DNA of 64,000 nucleotides from Stemphylium vesicarium (GCA_004380135.1 QXCR01000002.1:62001-126000); one strand, 5' to 3'; positions 10,113 to 21,827 are shown, counted from the first letter of the stretch. The notes: a model not told the origin generated them from the letters alone. Program-made: numbers and translations.

Positions 10113-12309
10113 CTAACGAGCGACCAATCTCAAGCAATCTTCCTGTTCGTCAAGTTCATACCTCACACTGGATTTGACCGTCTTTCCCTGGCCACTTCCC
10201 TCCCGCTTCCTCAACAATCGCTGGGTCTCATCATCAAATCCATAGAGCAGTGTCGGCAGTGCTCTTTCCTTCCACACTGGTAGTCGCAAGCGCGTCGATT
10301 CGATTATGATGAGGACAACGTACAGAATGCCGATTGTGAGCATGGCGACCGGGAAGGCCATGTACACCCAATCGACACGTACGTGTATGACCCAGTCTTG
10401 GACGATGCCTTGGTGTCGGTCCGGCGAGGTGTTCCGGATTTGGTTTGTAAGGCTTCTGGCTACGTTTTCGAACGTTTGGGTGAGGTTTTCCGAGCTCCAA
10501 AGAGCATCGGCAACGGGCGGTGCATCCGTGTCGGGCCATGGGACGAGAGACCTAGTCGACCCCGTGAACACATCCAGGTAATCTATCGTACTTTTGATAA
10601 GGCTTTGGGATATGTTGATCTTCGGCGCAGGAAAATTCATGGTCTGTTCCTGAGGGATATTCAATAGGAGATCACCCCTTCCGTGGTAGACAATAGAACT
10701 GTACAAATCGGGTCCTGATGCGACAATCTCTCTTTCCGCCGGGGTGAGGCTCTCGAAACTCTTGCTCCAGGCCGGATCTTGAATGGCCCAGGATCCCACG
10801 ACGTTCTCTTGAACTACGCCGTCTTCGCTTTTGGCCTGGTATGCATTTGCACAGAAATAAAGAGCACACTCTGTCGCAACGGGGTGTGACAGTTCCCAGG
10901 ATACCTTTCCCGTGAACCATTCTTCTGAAGCTTTTATGATGACGAAAGCCATCATCATTGTCTGTAGATCTGAATAGCGGAGGGTTTGATTCGCTTTGAA
11001 CAAGGTCTTCATCGTCATGAGCGTCAGAGGTCTAGTTGACATGTGAGTCATGTAGTTATACCAAGCCTCGTCTTCTACTTTTGCTTCGCCGTTCCAGTTC
11101 TTGATCTCCGACTCCGGTAGTGAGAAGACAGAGTAGGATGCGTTCATGTACAGGGTGTTTTGCATGGGAACGTTGCTGCCGTCTGTTCCGTTTGCCGTAC
11201 TGAAAACGAGCTCTGATGAGACATCCTCGCATGAGCTACAAATAGCAGCTGACAAGAAAGCTGGCCAGGTACAATTGCCTGTGGGACATTGAACCGATAC
11301 AGGGTTGGGAGTAGCATTGTGAAAGCCACTGTATATGGAGCTGACAATGCCGAAGTCTGGTCGACTGTGGGAGGGGCCGGTGTATTGATACAGTCCGAAT
11401 GAGGTGTTGATCGCTGCCATTCCACTGGCCTTAAATTCCATTATTTGTCCACCGTTCACCGATAAAGCTTGTCCGATAGTAGCACCAATATTTGCGGAAT
11501 AATTGTCAAGTTGTCCGTAGGTGGACTAGATTTCGATGTACCATGTCAGTGCATGTTTCACAATCAGGTCTCACATCAATGTCACGTACAAGTATTGTCT
11601 GAAAGAAGGGATCGAAAGCGACTGTGCCCATTGTGACCAGAGCACCGAGTGCTGCCCAATGCCTATCAATATATTAGTGCGATAATACCCTGAGTGCTGC
11701 CAAGGTTGGATACCTGAGACGTAGCCAAAAGAAGAGTCTGGTTCCTCCCCATGGCCCTCGGCTTGCTTCATCAAATCTCTCAAAAGCACGTACAGTATCC
11801 GCTCTCTTTCGAAGCCAGCTCCATTTCTGCTGCCCGATGCAAGCGCTCATGGCAAACGCGAGGGTAGTCCTCGATATTGTTCCGAGAAGAGCAACGACAG
11901 TGTTGAGTGTGAGCACAAATTTCCAGGCTGCGATTGGTGTGTTGTCTTGGCGGATGAGGATGACGCTCATCGCGACAATCGACAGGATGCTAGCAGTTAA
12001 AGCAAGTATCTCCGGATGCCAAGATTTGATCGTTCTCCGAGGCTTAAGCGACTTCGAGGCGGCCCTCTCTTTGGATGCGCTTGGGCCGCTCTCTATTGGC
12101 TGCAGTGGTACTGAATATGCGTTTACTGTAGTAGGCCTTTTGCTAGTAGAAGGTACCGTTTGAGTGAACACGAGAGGCTCGTTGGAACCATCCTCGTTGT
12201 GACGTATGTCAAGGAGTGGATCTAGGTGCGTTCGTAAGGCATTGGAGATCCACGAAGGAGTGGGAGACGGGCTTCTCCTTGACAAAGGTAGTGAATTCCG
12301 GTCGCTCAT
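10113..12309 (-). CDS. DUF3176-family membrane protein
   Basis: Three exons (11714-12309, 11590-11662, 10113-11525) with introns of 51 and 64 nt give 693 aa. The joins RLFFWLRLR|HWAALGALVTMG and FFQTIL|STYGQLDNYS reconstitute the typical DUF3176 arrangement. A disordered S/P-rich N-terminus is followed by hydrophobic helices (about residues 100-145), then IGQQKWSWLRKRAD and the conserved F-D-x-A-S-R-G-P-W-G. A long extracellular region follows, with the family's CPTGNCTWP cysteine motif and several N-glycosylation sequons. A final membrane helix near residues 610-632 leads to a short basic tail. The molecular role of the family is unknown; it is common and expanded in filamentous ascomycetes. 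Family assignment is confident, function is not. Confidence 0.85.
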
Positions 12310-13460
12310 TGTGGTGAATAAGTACTACGAATTTCGTCCTAAGGTGCATCTGTGGTGAGTTATCGCAGTGGGGCATGTTAACGAGAAAGTCTGTTTCAAC
12401 TGCCTTATCCTGCGAATATATGGCCACATCATACGTGGGCACTGGACGCCTAATAAGCCACATCGATGAAACCTGTGTAACGGGTTATTCTTACGCTGCC
12501 AAGCTCAGCCGCACGACTTGAGGGTACGCAAGCGGGGGAAAAGCCATGATACGCTTTTCTCGAATGACGCGGTCTGGGACCAAGAATGCAGAAGAGTCTA
12601 CATATTTGCCGACGGATACTTGCTACAGGCGAGGGCCAACGTGCTGAAACTCTAGGATCAAATTCTGTCACAGCAAAGGTGAATTATACAGACCGCACAA
12701 GTTGAGAAATTTGCTGGGGCGGGGTACCTCGGCGTTACGCTGGGCTTACAATGCCCCAACGCACCTTTGTCTGTTACATACCGCTACTATTGTGCAACAC
12801 ATCGACGGAATGGCAATTTTAGGGGAAGCACTCTGTCTCGATCAGCTTCTATCACCTTTATGCAAAGACCTTCAGCTTGTTGAAATCTTGTTATTCTGCA
12901 TGTCGAACAATGTATGCAAGGCCGAGAAACGCTCTATGCGGCTCCCAAATGGTTTGCGGGTTCAAACCGTTTCTGGTGGGTGTGGTGAACTAAAATCTTA
13001 TTGGACTATTAGTGTCCTTGAACAAAACGGAAATAACATACATGGTAACACATGTATAGCATGGGGGCCGTTCCGCGAGAACAAATCTGCGAGATCTTAA
13101 AATACGTACACCGGCGAACATGTGGAGGGTGCAGCCAATAGGAGGTGATCGGCCGAACGACGCTTCCTCTATCGGAGATCGTCGACCGCGCTGGTAGCCA
13201 TTCAACAGTTTCATTTTACGGCGAGCTACAGAATACAAATCGCCGCAAAAGACTCCAGGCCGATACGCAGTCTGGGAAGTGATGGAGAGATGACCCAAAA
13301 GTATAGACCTCGGGTCGGAATCTTGGGGCGCCCCTAAAGGGGCTAGGCTGGACCCCAAGGAGCTAGCAGCGCGGGGACACCTGCATCCCGCTTCATCCAC
13401 TTGCATCAAGCACCAACATCACTACTTCAATACGCGTCGAGCATTTCAACATCAATTACA
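12310..13460. other. Intergenic, divergent promoter region
   Basis: The 1.15-kb gap lies between the divergent DUF3176 and TPR genes. A 132-codon open frame (12702-13100, plus) has no family features and is not called. No inverted repeats or transposase remnants were recognised. Confidence 0.4.
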
Positions 13461-15247
13461 ATGCGTGACCCCGCATCTTATCAATACAACCTCGGCTCTT
13501 TCCATCGAAAGATCACCACATCTAGCCCAAACGCGCAGACATGGTTTGATCGTGGCTTCGTTTGGAGCTATGCATTCAACCATGAGGAATCTGCCCGATG
13601 TTTCGAGCGGGCCATAGACGAAGATCCGGGTTGCGCTATGGCATTTTGGGGTGTATGTACACTATCAGGCCACGAGGTAGCGTGGGGAACGGTGGCTGAT
13701 CATCATAGCTTGCCTTCGCTCTCGGACCGAATTACAATAAACCTTGGGACTTATTTGACGAGAAAGAGCTCAAAGCTACGCTAGGGAGAATTAATGAAGC
13801 GAACCAAAATGCCAAGCAGTATGCACCGGGTAAAACAGAGTCTGAAAGAGCTCTGATCGACGCCATCCAGGTCCGTGTGCCAAAGGGTCTCGACGAAGCT
13901 TCGTTCCGCGCTTGCAACGAGGAATATGCGCAAGCAATGGAAGGCGTCTACAGGCAGTTTCCCGACGACCTCGATATTGTCTCGTTGTTCGCCGACTCCC
14001 TTATGAACCTCTCGGCATGGGACCTATGGGATTTGAAGACTGGCGAACCCACTCCAGGAGCTCGTTCACCAGAGGCCAAGATCATCCTTGAGAAAGCCCT
14101 GCAAAATGATAGCGCTCATAAGCACCCTGGGGTTCCGCACCTGTATATCCACCTAATGGAGATGTCAAAGACTCCGGAAGTTGCACTAGTCTGCGCAGAT
14201 CGCCTAAGAAAACTTACCCCAGATAGCGGACATCTAACGCACATGCCTTCGCACCTCGATATCCTTGTTGGCGATTACAGACGTGCCATAGACTCGAATG
14301 CGGATGCTTGCCTAGCTGACGAGAAGTATGTCGCCGAGTATGGAACGCAGAACTTTTACTCCTTCTACATGATGCACAACTATCATTCGCTCATATATGC
14401 AGCGATGTTTGCTGGGCAGTCCCAAGTTGCACTAGACGCTGTCGACCGCATGGAGGCCTCACTACCCGTATCACTATTGCGTGTCGAAAGCCCACCCATG
14501 GCAGATTGGCTCGAGAACTTTGCCTCAGTACGTATCCATGTCCTGGTCCGCTTCGGTCGATGGGAGGATCTTATCGGTCTCATAATGCCTCAAGATACGA
14601 GTTTGCATTGCGTAACGACTGCTATGATTCATTACGGAAGAGGTGTCGCATATGCCGCTACTGGGGAGATTGAGAAAGCTCAGGAGGAACGTGCCGCCTT
14701 GGGCGCGGCGGTGGAGCGGATACCAGAATCCCGCATATGTGGGGACTTCCCGAACAAGTCCAATGTAGTCCTCAAAGTCGGTATAGCAATGTTGGACGGC
14801 GAAATTGAGTACCGGAAAGGCGGCTACGATGCGGCTTTCAAACATCTCGAGACAGCGATTGAAAGAGATGATGCGCTCACTTAGTAGGTGCCCAAGTTTT
14901 CTGCTCTGTTCGTAAGACGTTTGCTGACTTCGGATTCTCTTAGTGCCGAGCCGTGGCCATGGATGCAGCCAACCAGGCATGCGTATGCCGCATTGTTGAT
15001 GGAACAGGGCCGAATAGAAGATGCGGCAGCGGCCTACAAGGCAGATCTGGGGTTTGACGACACTCTCCCTAGGGCGAGACAGCATCCGAACAACGTGTGG
15101 GCCTTGCACGGCTACCACGAATGTCTCCTGAAGTTGGGAAGGAATGACGAAGCGGGGATAGTTGGGCAGCAGCTGCGAATCGCGCTTGCTGTAGCTGATG
15201 TAACAGTCAGCGCAAGTTGCTATTGTCGGGGCAGGGGAAAAGCGTAG
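13461..15247 (+). CDS. TPR-repeat protein, TTC38-like
   Basis: Three exons (13461-13652, 13709-14883, 14944-15247) with introns of 56 and 60 nt give 556 aa. The first join gives MAFWG|LAFALGPNYNKPW and the second ALTY|AEPWPWMQPTRHAYAAL, both typical of the fungal/animal TTC38-like family. Helical repeats are seen near the N-terminus (WFDRGFVWSYAFNHEESARCF), in the middle (HMPSHLDILVGDYRRAIDSN) and at the end (HAYAALLMEQGRIEDAAAAY). There is no signal peptide or membrane helix, so it is probably cytosolic. The family has no established biochemical role; TPRs suggest a protein-binding scaffold. The start is the first ATG, preceded by a CAATTACA leader. Confidence 0.85.
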
Positions 15248-16498
15248 CATGTGAGTTGATAGTGGTACCTAAAGCAGCCATGTCAATCGTCTCCACCTCG
15301 CGATACATATCCAGACAGCTGTTGATGGCGATCTCCCAGTATCGTGGGTCCTGAGAAGATTCTACGCAGTGTGAAGTACATGAATAGTATACGGGGCGGT
15401 CTTATTCAACCCTTCGCATGGGAGGAGCATCTCGATTTCCATGTCGGACGGATCAACCCGATTCAACCCTCGAATGAGGGTGGGCGCCTCTGGGCATGGT
15501 TCCCCTATTGCTCGTTCGGGTATGTCAGCAGCTTTACGTATGTCTCGGAGTTCCTTCCGCGAGCGTTGAGAGGCGGCCAGCGATCCGACTGACAGTCCCG
15601 CTACTCGAGCCGTCCTCAAGGGTCTTGGTAGAGGAGGTCACTGAGTCGCGTCCGTTCGCCCAATCATGATACTAATTGCCTCGGCACTTGTGTTTGAGTT
15701 TCACGATCTGCGCCCATCCCTACTGCGCGGTCGCCGAATCTCTCCACATCCCTGTAGCTTCCACGTTGCTTACCTAGATCGTGCTAGATCTGCTCGCTTG
15801 GCTTTTAACCAGCGGAAATGTCATCCCAACAGAGCGTCGACCACTATGCATCTGCGCAAGCAAACATGCGTCGCGGAAGTGCCTGGAAATACTGCGGATC
15901 TTTCCCGATTATTGCCACGCGACAATGAAACCCAGCGTTAGCCAATGTACCCTTAGAAATCGGAAAGTGGAGCCAAAAGCTTAGCTGCACATGTGCAGCA
16001 GTCCTCAGGAACGAAATCTCTGACAGCTGCAGCCACAGCGGCAGCCTTACCATTGAGCCGTAGTCCGTCAAAGTCTATTCTAGAAGGGTAGTCTAGGCCG
16101 CGGGTGCTCACGAGCCGCAGTTAGCAAGAAATTATTATGATCATCTTGCCCGTCAGGCTTGTGGCATAACGACTTGGAACGCTCGCAAGAACGCCCAGAG
16201 TGGCACGACTAAGGTGACACCCCTGATCTTTCTTGCAACGCGTGAGCGTTGGATCAGCGTGGAGCATGCCACGGAATCTATGCTTTGAGCCGGCGGTGTT
16301 TCCCATTCCGTGTCATAGGGCAACGCCATGGGCCGCCTTTCCCCTGGGTACCCATTCGATCGAGACTCGCTAAGCTGAGGGGATTGACTCGTTCCGTCGA
16401 CACCCAATGCTTCGGTACGAGGGTATATGGAGCCAACATTCGCCATATTTCACTGAGATCTCGGGGTGACCAGAATTTTCCCGACTTGTGCCTTCACC
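15248..16498. other. Intergenic
   Basis: The 1.25-kb gap lies between tandem plus-strand genes. Several short open frames occur on both strands, none longer than 97 codons and none resembling a known protein. No terminal repeats were seen. It holds the TPR gene's 3' flank and the promoter of the 7-TM gene. Confidence 0.4.
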
Positions 16499-17829
16499 AT
16501 GGCTTCAAGGGACGCGAACCGGGGACCGGAGCTACAAGCGGTATGTTGACTCAGTGACATTGTGTTCGAGATTAGTGCAACTGATGACAGCAGGTGTGCT
16601 TGACATTCGTTTCTTTTGCTTTTGTAGCCACTGTTCTGCGGGTTTATGCCCGAGCCAGAATCGTGAAGGCTTTCGGAGCGGATGACTGGTGGATGGTCGC
16701 CGCACTCTGTGCTCATGTCATGTTTGCGACGTGTGCAATTGGTGGTGTTCATTACGGCACTGGCCGTCACATGGATACGCTCTCATTTGAACAACAGTAC
16801 AAAGCTATGCGGGTAGGTCCCGAATTCCTAGCTTGACCAACTCAAGACTAATGGTACATACAGTACTGGTGGCTATGCTACATCGCCTACTGCTGGGCAA
16901 TGATTACGTCCAAGGTCTCCATTGGCCTCTTCCTTCTCCGCGTCACTGTCAAAGCCCTCCACAAATGGATCATCTACATCGCCATGGGCCTCACTGTCCT
17001 CTGCGGGCTCATCTTCTTCTTTGTCACACTGTTTCAATGTCACCCAATCAGCTTCTTCTGGAATAAACATATCGCGGACGGGACTTGTGTTGATGTTAAC
17101 GTCATCATCGGCCTCACATTCCTTTACAGTGCCATATCGGTCATTAGCGACTTCACTTTCGCTATCCTACCTTTCTTTCTCATCTGGGGTTTGAACATGT
17201 CCGTCAAGACGAGGGTCTTGCTGATCCCGATTCTGGGCATGGCTTGCATGTAAGTCGCATTAGTTTCTACTTCCAGACAAACACTAATCATTTCCTACAG
17301 TGCCAGTGTAGCCGTCTGCGTGCGTATGGGCTATGTAATGGACTTCAAGAACCCCGACTTCCTCTGGGCCACAGTCGATATTGCCATCTGGTCCGACATT
17401 GAACAAGGCCTTGCCATCACCGCGGGTTCCCTCGCTACTCTCCGTCCACTCTGGCGACAAATTTCGTCCAGCCTCGGCTTCGCGTCATCGTCTCTTGGCC
17501 CCTCTGGCCCCTCCGGCATGCGCACCCCACAGTGGAACGGCGACCCAACGAACCAGTCTCGCAAAAAGCCCAGCTTCCTAAGCATGACAAAATCCCTGTT
17601 CCAGACCGAGAACAAGGCAACGTCAAAGGAGCTCGACGAAGACTACGGGATGGGCAATTTGGCACCCATACGATTAAGGGATGACCTCTCCGCCGAGAAC
17701 GAGAAGAGCGATCAGGTCTTCAACACATGGCGCATTAAGGGTGGCGGCAAAGTGTCGGATGAAGAATGCCGGATCGGAGAAATTACCATGGAAACGCACA
17801 TCAACCAAAAGAATGAGGAGAGACTATGA
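16499..17829 (+). CDS. Fungal rhodopsin-like (PTH11-like) 7-TM integral membrane protein
   Basis: Four exons (16499-16540, 16594-16812, 16864-17249, 17301-17829) with introns of 53, 51 and 51 nt give 391 aa. Seven hydrophobic helices occupy roughly residues 15-290. Typical signatures of the fungal 'rhodopsin domain' family are visible: LRVYARARIVKAFGADDWWMV, the Y-W-W-x-x-Y-I-A-Y-C-W stretch, SKVSIGLFLLRV, LFQCHPISFFW, a conserved C in DGTC, and DIAIWSDIEQGLAITAGSLATLRPLW. The C-terminal ~100 residues are hydrophilic and probably cytosolic. PTH11-like proteins are candidate GPCRs for surface or nutrient cues, but no ligand or G-protein coupling can be read here. The first intron has tandem CAG acceptors, so one extra Gln is possible. 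The start has good context (CACCATGG). Confidence 0.88.
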
Positions 17830-18268
17830 GGCGAAAATGGACGTTGGAGTGACCAATTGACGCAGAGACGAAAGCGATCTAGAACCTTAAACCCTCTTTT
17901 TAATGATATCATTTCTTCAAAAGCTCCAACGCCAATTAGAAAAACACTTCAAACACCGGAGATGGGTCCATTATTTTCGTGATAAGATTACATGAGCGGC
18001 TGAGATGACGCCATACGCTGATAAGGCGTGATGAAGCCGCCCAAGATCTCCAAGACGCGCGCAAAGGCGGCTCTGGCGCATGACCTTAATGCTCCGAGAA
18101 AGAAATAAAGTCTGCCTGTTCTTTGCTTTCGATCAAGCTTGTAAGCAACCCGCCGACGGCACACAAAACAAAAGCACGTGATTAGATCGTTGCAAGGCGT
18201 CTTCACTAGCGCCAACACCCATCACACCGGAAGGCACACTGATAAACACACACCAAACCCTCGTCACA
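17830..18268. other. Intergenic, convergent 3' flanks
   Basis: The 439-bp gap lies between convergent genes and should be their two 3' UTRs. No gene or repeat is seen. Confidence 0.45.
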
Positions 18269-19753
18269 TCAACGAACGTTACCCGTCTTCGCGCGTAAGA
18301 AGTCCTCGACCTGCTTATTCGACGGTTCCCCTGAACTCTGTGGACTCCGCACTGGCGGCGCCGGCGTAGCGTTGTCGACGGGATCTTTTAGTGCACCATT
18401 CTGAACCGGTACATCCGGCGCAGGTGCACTAGATGCCGTTGCATTTACACCAGCAGCACCAGCAGTCGCGGGCGCAATTTCACCACTTGCGCGACGATCC
18501 CGTCCGTCTTCCGAAGTTCCATTATTTCTGCTATTCTGTTGTTGCGGTTGGGCGTGCGCGCCGCCAGCGGTTCGTTGGTTGGACGGCGTCAAGTTGCCGT
18601 GGAATGGGCGGGACTTTTTCTCCGCAGCTTCCTTGTCCACTTTCCAGATGCCGCCTTCAGGGTCGACCGTGTAGCCGTGCTTGTCGTGTTGCACCAGCTT
18701 GTCGAACACGGGATCCCTGTCAACTCTATTGAAGAAGACGTGTTTGAACGACTCGCCTTTTGCCTGTTCCTCTTTGCGCATTTGTCGCTGGCCGTTTTCG
18801 ACTTCTGCCTTTGCTGTCGTGACGCCCTTCATGTCGCTCCTGTGCAGCGCGGATATGACGTCGTGCCATGCCTTTCGGGATTCCCAAGGATCTTGCTCGG
18901 AGAGCTCGGGGACGGTCATCGGCTTGTGTTTGATGGTGCGCACGTCAAATGTATCTATTTCCTTCCCACTACGCGCGTCTTTGATGACAAAGGTGCTGTT
19001 CCACGTGCCTTCGATGGTGTAGATGGTATCGGAAGGCTTGTCCTTATGGAAAAACTCCGCATGGAATCCATTCTTTTGGCCGGATCCGAGCAAGGATTTG
19101 CCTTCGAATTTGATGTGTGATACATATCCGTTGGAACCGATGAGCGAGTACTCACCGTACAGTTCGGGATGTGGGACGCCGCCAAGGAGGCCTTTCACTT
19201 TGATGTTGGGTAAAGGAAGGAGGTAATCCTCATCGTACTTGTCGACATGTACGATCGCATAACCCATTTGCTTGATACTCACGTTACCAGAAAAGGTAAT
19301 CTCTTGTTGCGTAAAGCCTTCTGCGCGGATACCGACATTGTTGTTCCAAAGGTAGCACGCGGTAACGGGCGGATGATGTCCAACCTGCTCAGACACCAGC
19401 CTAGTCTCCCCCAGCTCCTCTGTATTCCAGCTTCCAAGAAACAGTTCACCGAGGAAGGCGTTCAGAGGTTTCTTCACACCATCCTCCTCATTCCGCCCCG
19501 CATATTGCTGCCCGCGTAATGAACCCAAAAAGTTCTTCAGCACAAGGAGCGCCCGCTTTTCAGGGTCCTCTTCCGTCGCCGGTGCGGCCCAGAGATACGG
19601 GTGGTCCGCCCAATACTGCGGTATCTCCACGGTCGAGTTATCGGCGAGCACGAATGGCGGTGCTGTTATATTCGATAAATCCCCCGAGATGGTCGCTATA
19701 GAACCGAGAAACTCTTTCAGCCCGGACCGGTTTTGAGTGATATCGTTTGACAT
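18269..19753 (-). CDS. KES1: Oxysterol-binding protein, KES1/OSH4-like
   Basis: A lipid-transfer protein that exchanges sterol and PI4P between membranes and regulates Golgi PI4P. Single exon, 494 aa from the ATG at 19753 (MSNDITQN); an in-frame ATG nine codons upstream is also possible. The ORD-only layout, with no PH or ankyrin domain, matches yeast Kes1/Osh4. Shared features are WTSF-like GLKEFLGSIATISGDLSNITAPPF at the start, KKPLNAFLGELFLGSW, the OSBP signature region at 19367-19390, WESRKAWHDVISAL and RKEEQAKGE. The signature reads EQVGHHPP where the family norm is EQVSHHPP. The last ~110 residues are low-complexity (Q/N/A/P-rich), a filamentous-fungal extension compared with the 434-aa yeast protein. 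Confidence 0.93.
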   Translation of the reverse strand: MSNDITQNRSGLKEFLGSIATISGDLSNITAPPFVLADNSTVEIPQYWADHPYLWAAPATEEDPEKRALLVLKNFLGSLRGQQYAGRNEEDGVKKPLNAFLGELFLGSWNTEELGETRLVSEQVGHHPPVTACYLWNNNVGIRAEGFTQQEITFSGNVSIKQMGYAIVHVDKYDEDYLLPLPNIKVKGLLGGVPHPELYGEYSLIGSNGYVSHIKFEGKSLLGSGQKNGFHAEFFHKDKPSDTIYTIEGTWNSTFVIKDARSGKEIDTFDVRTIKHKPMTVPELSEQDPWESRKAWHDVISALHRSDMKGVTTAKAEVENGQRQMRKEEQAKGESFKHVFFNRVDRDPVFDKLVQHDKHGYTVDPEGGIWKVDKEAAEKKSRPFHGNLTPSNQRTAGGAHAQPQQQNSRNNGTSEDGRDRRASGEIAPATAGAAGVNATASSAPAPDVPVQNGALKDPVDNATPAPPVRSPQSSGEPSNKQVEDFLRAKTGNVR

Positions 19754-20089
19754 GATGATAGCTTTAGATTTGGAATGCAATCGCTACTTTGGAGCATAAG
19801 CATATCTGGGTACTTTAACTGTAGTTATGCAAACGGTACGTCGGGTTGCGGTAGCGCCAAGTCATGACGTCGGTGTGCGCTAGTGTAAGTTGGATCCAGA
19901 TTGCGAGGCAGTGCAGCAACGATTCAAGCGCTACATCGCGGTTTGGTGGTGGTTCATCGCAGAATCAGCCCTAATCGGTCGTGCCGCGCAGCCGGGTTCC
20001 TTTAACTGAGATGTCTGCTTACTCCGGGGAGTATTCGCCGGTCGACACGTCTACAACGTCAACCCTGCGGACCACCGTATCGAATCCTA
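19754..20089. other. Intergenic, KES1-like promoter
   Basis: The 336-bp gap lies between two minus-strand genes, upstream of the oxysterol-binding gene. Nothing else is recognised. Confidence 0.45.
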
Positions 20090-20382
20090 TCATTCTCCTG
20101 TCTTACCCGCCTTCTGCGCAGAATTCCAGGTCCATTTCAGGCACCACATGATAGCGTAGCCAACACCGAATCCCAACACCCGCTTAGTCCAATGGTTCAG
20201 TTGTACATTTTGCCATTTCCTCTTCGAAATGAGGCCATCCGGTACACTCGCACGATCTTCGAAACCAAACACATCTTCTTCATTGACAGAATTATGCTCG
20301 GGGCGGCAGCCTGGAGATTTAAGGTTATTTCCTAAAAGAACGAACCTTGAAAACGTAATGGCTGTGACGTGTCGTCCGGCAT
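20090..20382 (-). CDS. Small single-pass membrane protein, unrecognised
   Basis: The model joins 20346-20382 to 20090-20310 across a candidate 35-nt intron (GTTCGT...CTCCAG), giving 85 aa that start MPDDTSQPLRFQ|GCRPEHN. The second exon is acidic (NSVNEEDVFGFEDRAS), then basic (ISKRKWQNVQLNHWTKR), then has one hydrophobic helix rich in G, Y and W (VLGFGVGYAIMWCLKW) near residues 58-73, and a short K-rich tail. The 60-codon open stretch of exon 2 has no ATG of its own in good position, which is the reason for proposing the first exon. The intron is unusually short, so the first exon is the doubtful part. I do not recognise the family; a small organelle-membrane protein is a guess from composition. 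Confidence 0.5.
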
Positions 20383-20711
20383 CGTGTAGGTGATTTGATG
20401 GATTTGTGACTGAAAGTCAAGAGGACCCTGCAACGATATGTCACAGCTCACGCTTGGTCGCACAATCTACGTCATAACGGGCCAAGAAGAGGCTATGATC
20501 AATACCGAGTTTTGGTTACTTGGCGTTTCTCATCTCTCCAGTACTGACCATTCCGCTAATAACACATCTGAATACCCATCTTGTTTCTGTTTCGGAATGC
20601 AGAGGCTAGAAGGTGAACAAAAAAAACAGCACAACAATTCCTATGCAAGATATCCTCACATGGATAGGCACGTATGCACTTAGAGATTAACATTTTCTTT
20701 CGTATGTGAAA
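20383..20711. other. Intergenic
   Basis: The 329-bp gap holds the promoter of the small membrane protein and the 3' flank of the asparaginase gene. It includes an A-rich run near 20620. No gene is seen. Confidence 0.4.
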
Positions 20712-21827
20712 CTAAGGCATAGGATAGCTCTTTGCGAAAGCCTCACTAATCTTATCCCGACTCCATCCTACAGTCAATCCCAGCTGCAACAGAATCCTCG
20801 ACTTCTGCGGATTGTAGAATCCACTGGAAATGGTAAATTCGTCGTCACTAGCCAGTGGCACCATTCCATCTGCACTCCTATGGCTAGCTACGATGGGGAT
20901 ACCCGTGACATTATACAGCTCCTCCGCCGCCGTATTAGCATCGGTAGACATGCCTCCCGCGCCAACACCAGCGAAAACGATGCCTTGCGCTCCAGCTTCA
21001 TAAGAAGCGTTGAAAAGCCCGGGCTCCATATCTTGGTGGGCATACAATATCGGTACCGATGCCAGATCCGTGGCGTTTGACACGTCGAAGACTATACGGC
21101 CAACGGGCTCCGCAGGCTGGAAGAAAAAGTAAGGGACTTGGTTGATGAAGACACCCAGCTGGCCAGCTTCGGTAGAGTAGAAGGTATCCATGGTGTTGGC
21201 GTTCATCTTGGTGGTGTAAAAGGCAGAGCCGATGCGGTCATTTAGAACAATCATGGTACCACGGTTACGTCCTGCAGGTGAGCCAGCCAGCGTGACTGCT
21301 TGGTATAGGTTCAGCGGGCCATCAGCGCTCAACGCAGTGGCGGGCCTCATAGCTCCGACTACAATGACGGGCTTGGTTGAGTTTACTGTGCTTTCGAGGA
21401 AGAAAGCTGTCTCTTCGAGCGTATCGGTGCCATGTGTGACGACTACACCAGAAATATCCTCTTTCGCAAGCTCTTCGTTGATCATGTGAGCCAGTGTTAA
21501 ACTGATGGTCTCATTGACATCCCCGGAGGCTACGTTGGAGACCTGGTATCCAGCAATGTTGGAGATGTTGATCAGTTCTGGTACCGCGTCGACTAGTTGT
21601 TGGACTCCAAGGCCAATAGAGTAGCCAGTTGTTTGTGTGTTGCTGCTGCCTTGGGAAGCGATAGTACCGCCCGTTGCGAAGATGGTGACATTCGGTAGCG
21701 ATGCATTAATGGGTGTCTCAACATCCTGACGTACAAACAATCGGTGTAGATCAGATCGACTGAGATCGATGGGCGAGGCTAGAGCCAAAGAGGTGAAGAG
21801 AGGCAGAAGTTGCGTAAAGGCCTTCAT
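20712..21827 (-). CDS. Secreted L-asparaginase (type II)
   Basis: It hydrolyses L-asparagine to aspartate and ammonia, outside the cell or in the wall space. Single exon, 371 aa, usual length. It starts with a signal peptide (MKAFTQLLPLFTSLALASP) and a short pro-like stretch. Both asparaginase signatures are present: FATGGTIAS near residue 51, carrying the nucleophilic Thr, and VVVTHGTDTLEETAFFLEST near residue 130, carrying the second catalytic Thr-Asp pair. VGAMRPATALSADGPLNLYQAV also fits. Several N-x-S/T sequons (NASLP, NISN, NETIS, NATD, NASYE, NVTG) fit secretion. The gene diverges from the HD-domain gene at 22709 across 881 bp. Confidence 0.95.
   Translation of the reverse strand: MKAFTQLLPLFTSLALASPIDLSRSDLHRLFVRQDVETPINASLPNVTIFATGGTIASQGSSNTQTTGYSIGLGVQQLVDAVPELINISNIAGYQVSNVASGDVNETISLTLAHMINEELAKEDISGVVVTHGTDTLEETAFFLESTVNSTKPVIVVGAMRPATALSADGPLNLYQAVTLAGSPAGRNRGTMIVLNDRIGSAFYTTKMNANTMDTFYSTEAGQLGVFINQVPYFFFQPAEPVGRIVFDVSNATDLASVPILYAHQDMEPGLFNASYEAGAQGIVFAGVGAGGMSTDANTAAEELYNVTGIPIVASHRSADGMVPLASDDEFTISSGFYNPQKSRILLQLGLTVGWSRDKISEAFAKSYPMP

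Noticed and set aside
12702..13100. 132-codon frame between DUF3176 and TPR genes
   Set aside because: Composition and lack of motifs suggest a chance frame in intergenic DNA.
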